64,000 nt of DNA from Zygaena filipendulae. Its lineage: Eukaryota > Arthropoda > Insecta > Lepidoptera > Zygaenidae. The stretch's first letter is position 1. The number at the start of each line of letters is the position of its first letter. The notes below the pieces were generated by a model, which saw only the letters and a list, made by a program, of their open reading frames with translations, was not told the origin of the DNA and ran no database searches. Below are positions 48,801 to 51,800 of the stretch, piece after piece. Made by a program: the position numbers and the translations under genes. The DNA lies in contig OU015673.1 in the NCBI GenBank assembly GCA_907165275.2, positions 7,157,001-7,221,000 on the forward strand, written 5' to 3'.

Positions 48801-51800
48801 GGTGAAACCGCGGTGTACAACAAGTCAAAAAATAAAATGGCTTCCCTCATACGTCGCCAATAACAGCTGTCGATTGCAGCAGGATATCGCCGTACGAACA
48901 GAGCCTGTACTGGACGGTGCTGTTCACGCTGGTGGAGCTCGGCCACCCGGACCTGATGACCGTCGCGGTGGACTTCCTGCTGGCGCACCCGACGCACTAC
49001 TGCGCCGACCTCGTCGTCAAGGTGAGGATCGAGACAGAGCCACCAAATAATACTAATTAATACTACCAAAAGGTAAAGTTAAAGGGCGCCTGCGTAGACA
49101 AACATTCATGTTTAGTAAAATCTTATCCCCGTATCGCTACGCCATTGTATCACGCGCGTCAGTTTGTGTTTGCATCTCAGTTCGTTTCTTCAGGGTACTT
49201 GCATGATTTTTTTTTCCAGTCTATTTTAAAGATATATCTTAGGTCTACTTAAACCAAGAAGAAAAAGGAACAATATTTATCAATAAATAAATTAAATAGA
49301 GCGTTTCAAAGTCCCTACTTTTGATTGTACCGCCGAAACGCGGAATGACGTCACTACTTAAAAATTACGCCTTATTAATCTGTGATAGAGATGTCACTGT
49401 CGTATTGACAGGGTCATGGGACACTGACATACAGATAACTTTAATATCCAAAAGCGAAATTAAGGTTGAACTGTGTCGAGTTACTTCCAAAAGTTCCAGT
49501 TAAAAATCGAAATGCGTCTTACCGATGTATTTTAAAGTAAAAAGCTTCAGAAAATGGAAAATATTTGCTGACTGTATGCACTTAGTTTCTTTTGCCTTCC
49601 CTGAAAGAGGTAAATGTTTTCTAAAGTGACGTAACATGTTAAGTGTGGTAGTGATTGGTGTTTCGATGCAACGTTCCGTTTCACATAATCAAAAAGTTTA
49701 ATATTTTGGAAACTATTGATTATATTTTTTTAGTAAATCTTTCACGATAATGCTTTCATAAGGCTCTATTTTTAAAATATTGACACAATTTCTTATTATA
49801 AATTTCATGCAAGTACCCTATTGTCGTCGTTTTATTTATTTATTTAGGCTCACCAAAAACTGCTCATACCATTACAAATTACAATTTTATTATATTTTTA
49901 ACATTAATTAAAATTATATATATTATATTGTTGTGGTATGATTTGCCGTGTTGGAAACACAAAGTTTCCACAAGTTCAAAAGTCGATAAGAAATTTTTTC
50001 GATATTCAGGGTATCACGTCGATGATTCGCCAACAAGTGCTGCCGAAGGACCTCAAAAACAACATAATCGAGAAACTGCTGGACAAAGCGCAGAGCTACT
50101 CGGAGCGGCACGCGGTCGAAATACTCATGGTGCATTTGTTCTCAGGTGAGAATGACGGGGTTGCGGGTTCGATTCCACTCTCAAATAAAAAAAAAATCAA
50201 AATCAAAATTCTTTATTTACTTTTACAATGTATACTTAAATAAATAGCTGGAGCCTCCTTTTAAGCATAAATATGCCTGTGCCAGGAGACTCCGCTCCTC
50301 ATAACTAATTTGTGTTTAACAGTAAAGTAAGTGAGTATGAGTGTTTAGTCAGTAAAAGTAATTTATTTTTATATATTATCCTTACATTATAAAACAAAGT
50401 CTTCCGCCGTATCTGTCTGTCTTTCTGTCTGTTCGCGATAAACTCAGAATCTAATGAATTCAAGAGAAAGGTTTATGTTTATACTATAGTTTATCCTGGA
50501 ATTACCGCGGGATCTCCAAAATTACTGTAGATAGGGGGATAGTTTAGCTCTTAAAAATTGTTTAGTTAACACAAACTACGAAAAATATGTTTTCGTTTGA
50601 AAAGACAATCCATATTATACTGATTTTCATGTGTCTTAAATTTCAAAACCAACTTTTTGTTAATTCGACTGTCACTACAGTGGACAGCAAGCTCCTCAGC
50701 CCGAAGCTCACCAGCGACGTGTCCAACATGGACCCGGACGTGCTGATGAGCTCCATGGAGCGCGTCACGCTGCTCTACAAGATGCACAGACGAGCGCGCC
50801 TCGGCGAGAGCAGGCGCGTCCTCACGGCGGCGCTCGAGTACTTCCTGCGCGAGACGCTGCCGCCCGCGGCCACGCTGAGCCGCGTGGTCATAGAGTTTGT
50901 AGAGTGCTGCAAGGAGGCGGAGAGGCGCGAGGCGGGCCCGCTGGGCGGGCGGCGCGCGTGGGCGGCGCGCGCGGCGCAAGACGCGCGGGTCGTGTTCGAG
51001 GTCGGTGGCCGTGTTAATAACTCTATACTCTATCCACGGAGACGAGTTAATATAGCGCCCTCTCTGTCACCAAATCTCATACAAATGGATCCAGATAAGC
51101 AATAACATGTTAACCCACAAAATAAAGTTATTGATACAGAACGATTTATTGAGAGATAGAGAATGTTTTTTAATTATTTGTTTACCTTATTACAATGTTT
51201 TAATATGTAACCAAATGTTGAACATAAAAAAAAATGTTGGCACAAAATAGCGCTATAATTTTAAAACACGATTTACTCAAAATTTCTCCAGTGTGGGTTA
51301 ACACAGTATTGCTTATCTATGTCCAAATGACAAAGACTAAAAAGTCAGGGGGCGTAAACCATTCTGAATGCCGCGAATGCCAGTACGGGTACACGTACTC
51401 TGTACGTATCGCTGACCAATCACAAACGAGAATCATGTTTTCCATATTAACTTTTCTCCGTGGATAGAGATTTTTATAGTTACCAATCAAGAGGTTCCGG
51501 ATTCGATTTCCCGGTTGGGAGTGGAGTATGTGTGATGAACGCGGGGTTCCATACTTTCCAGTCTGGGCGTGTTTGCGGTAATTTTGGAGCCTCGGATAAA
51601 AAGTAACCTATGTCACTCAGGACTACCGTAGCTTCCTACAAGTGAAAGAATTTTCAAAATTGGTTCAGTAGATTCAGAGATTACCCACAACAAACTCACA
51701 ACATCACAAACTTTACCTCTTTATAATCTAATATATATAAATCACGTGTCACGTTGTTTGTCCGCGATGGACTCCGAAACTACTGAACGGATTCTGATAA

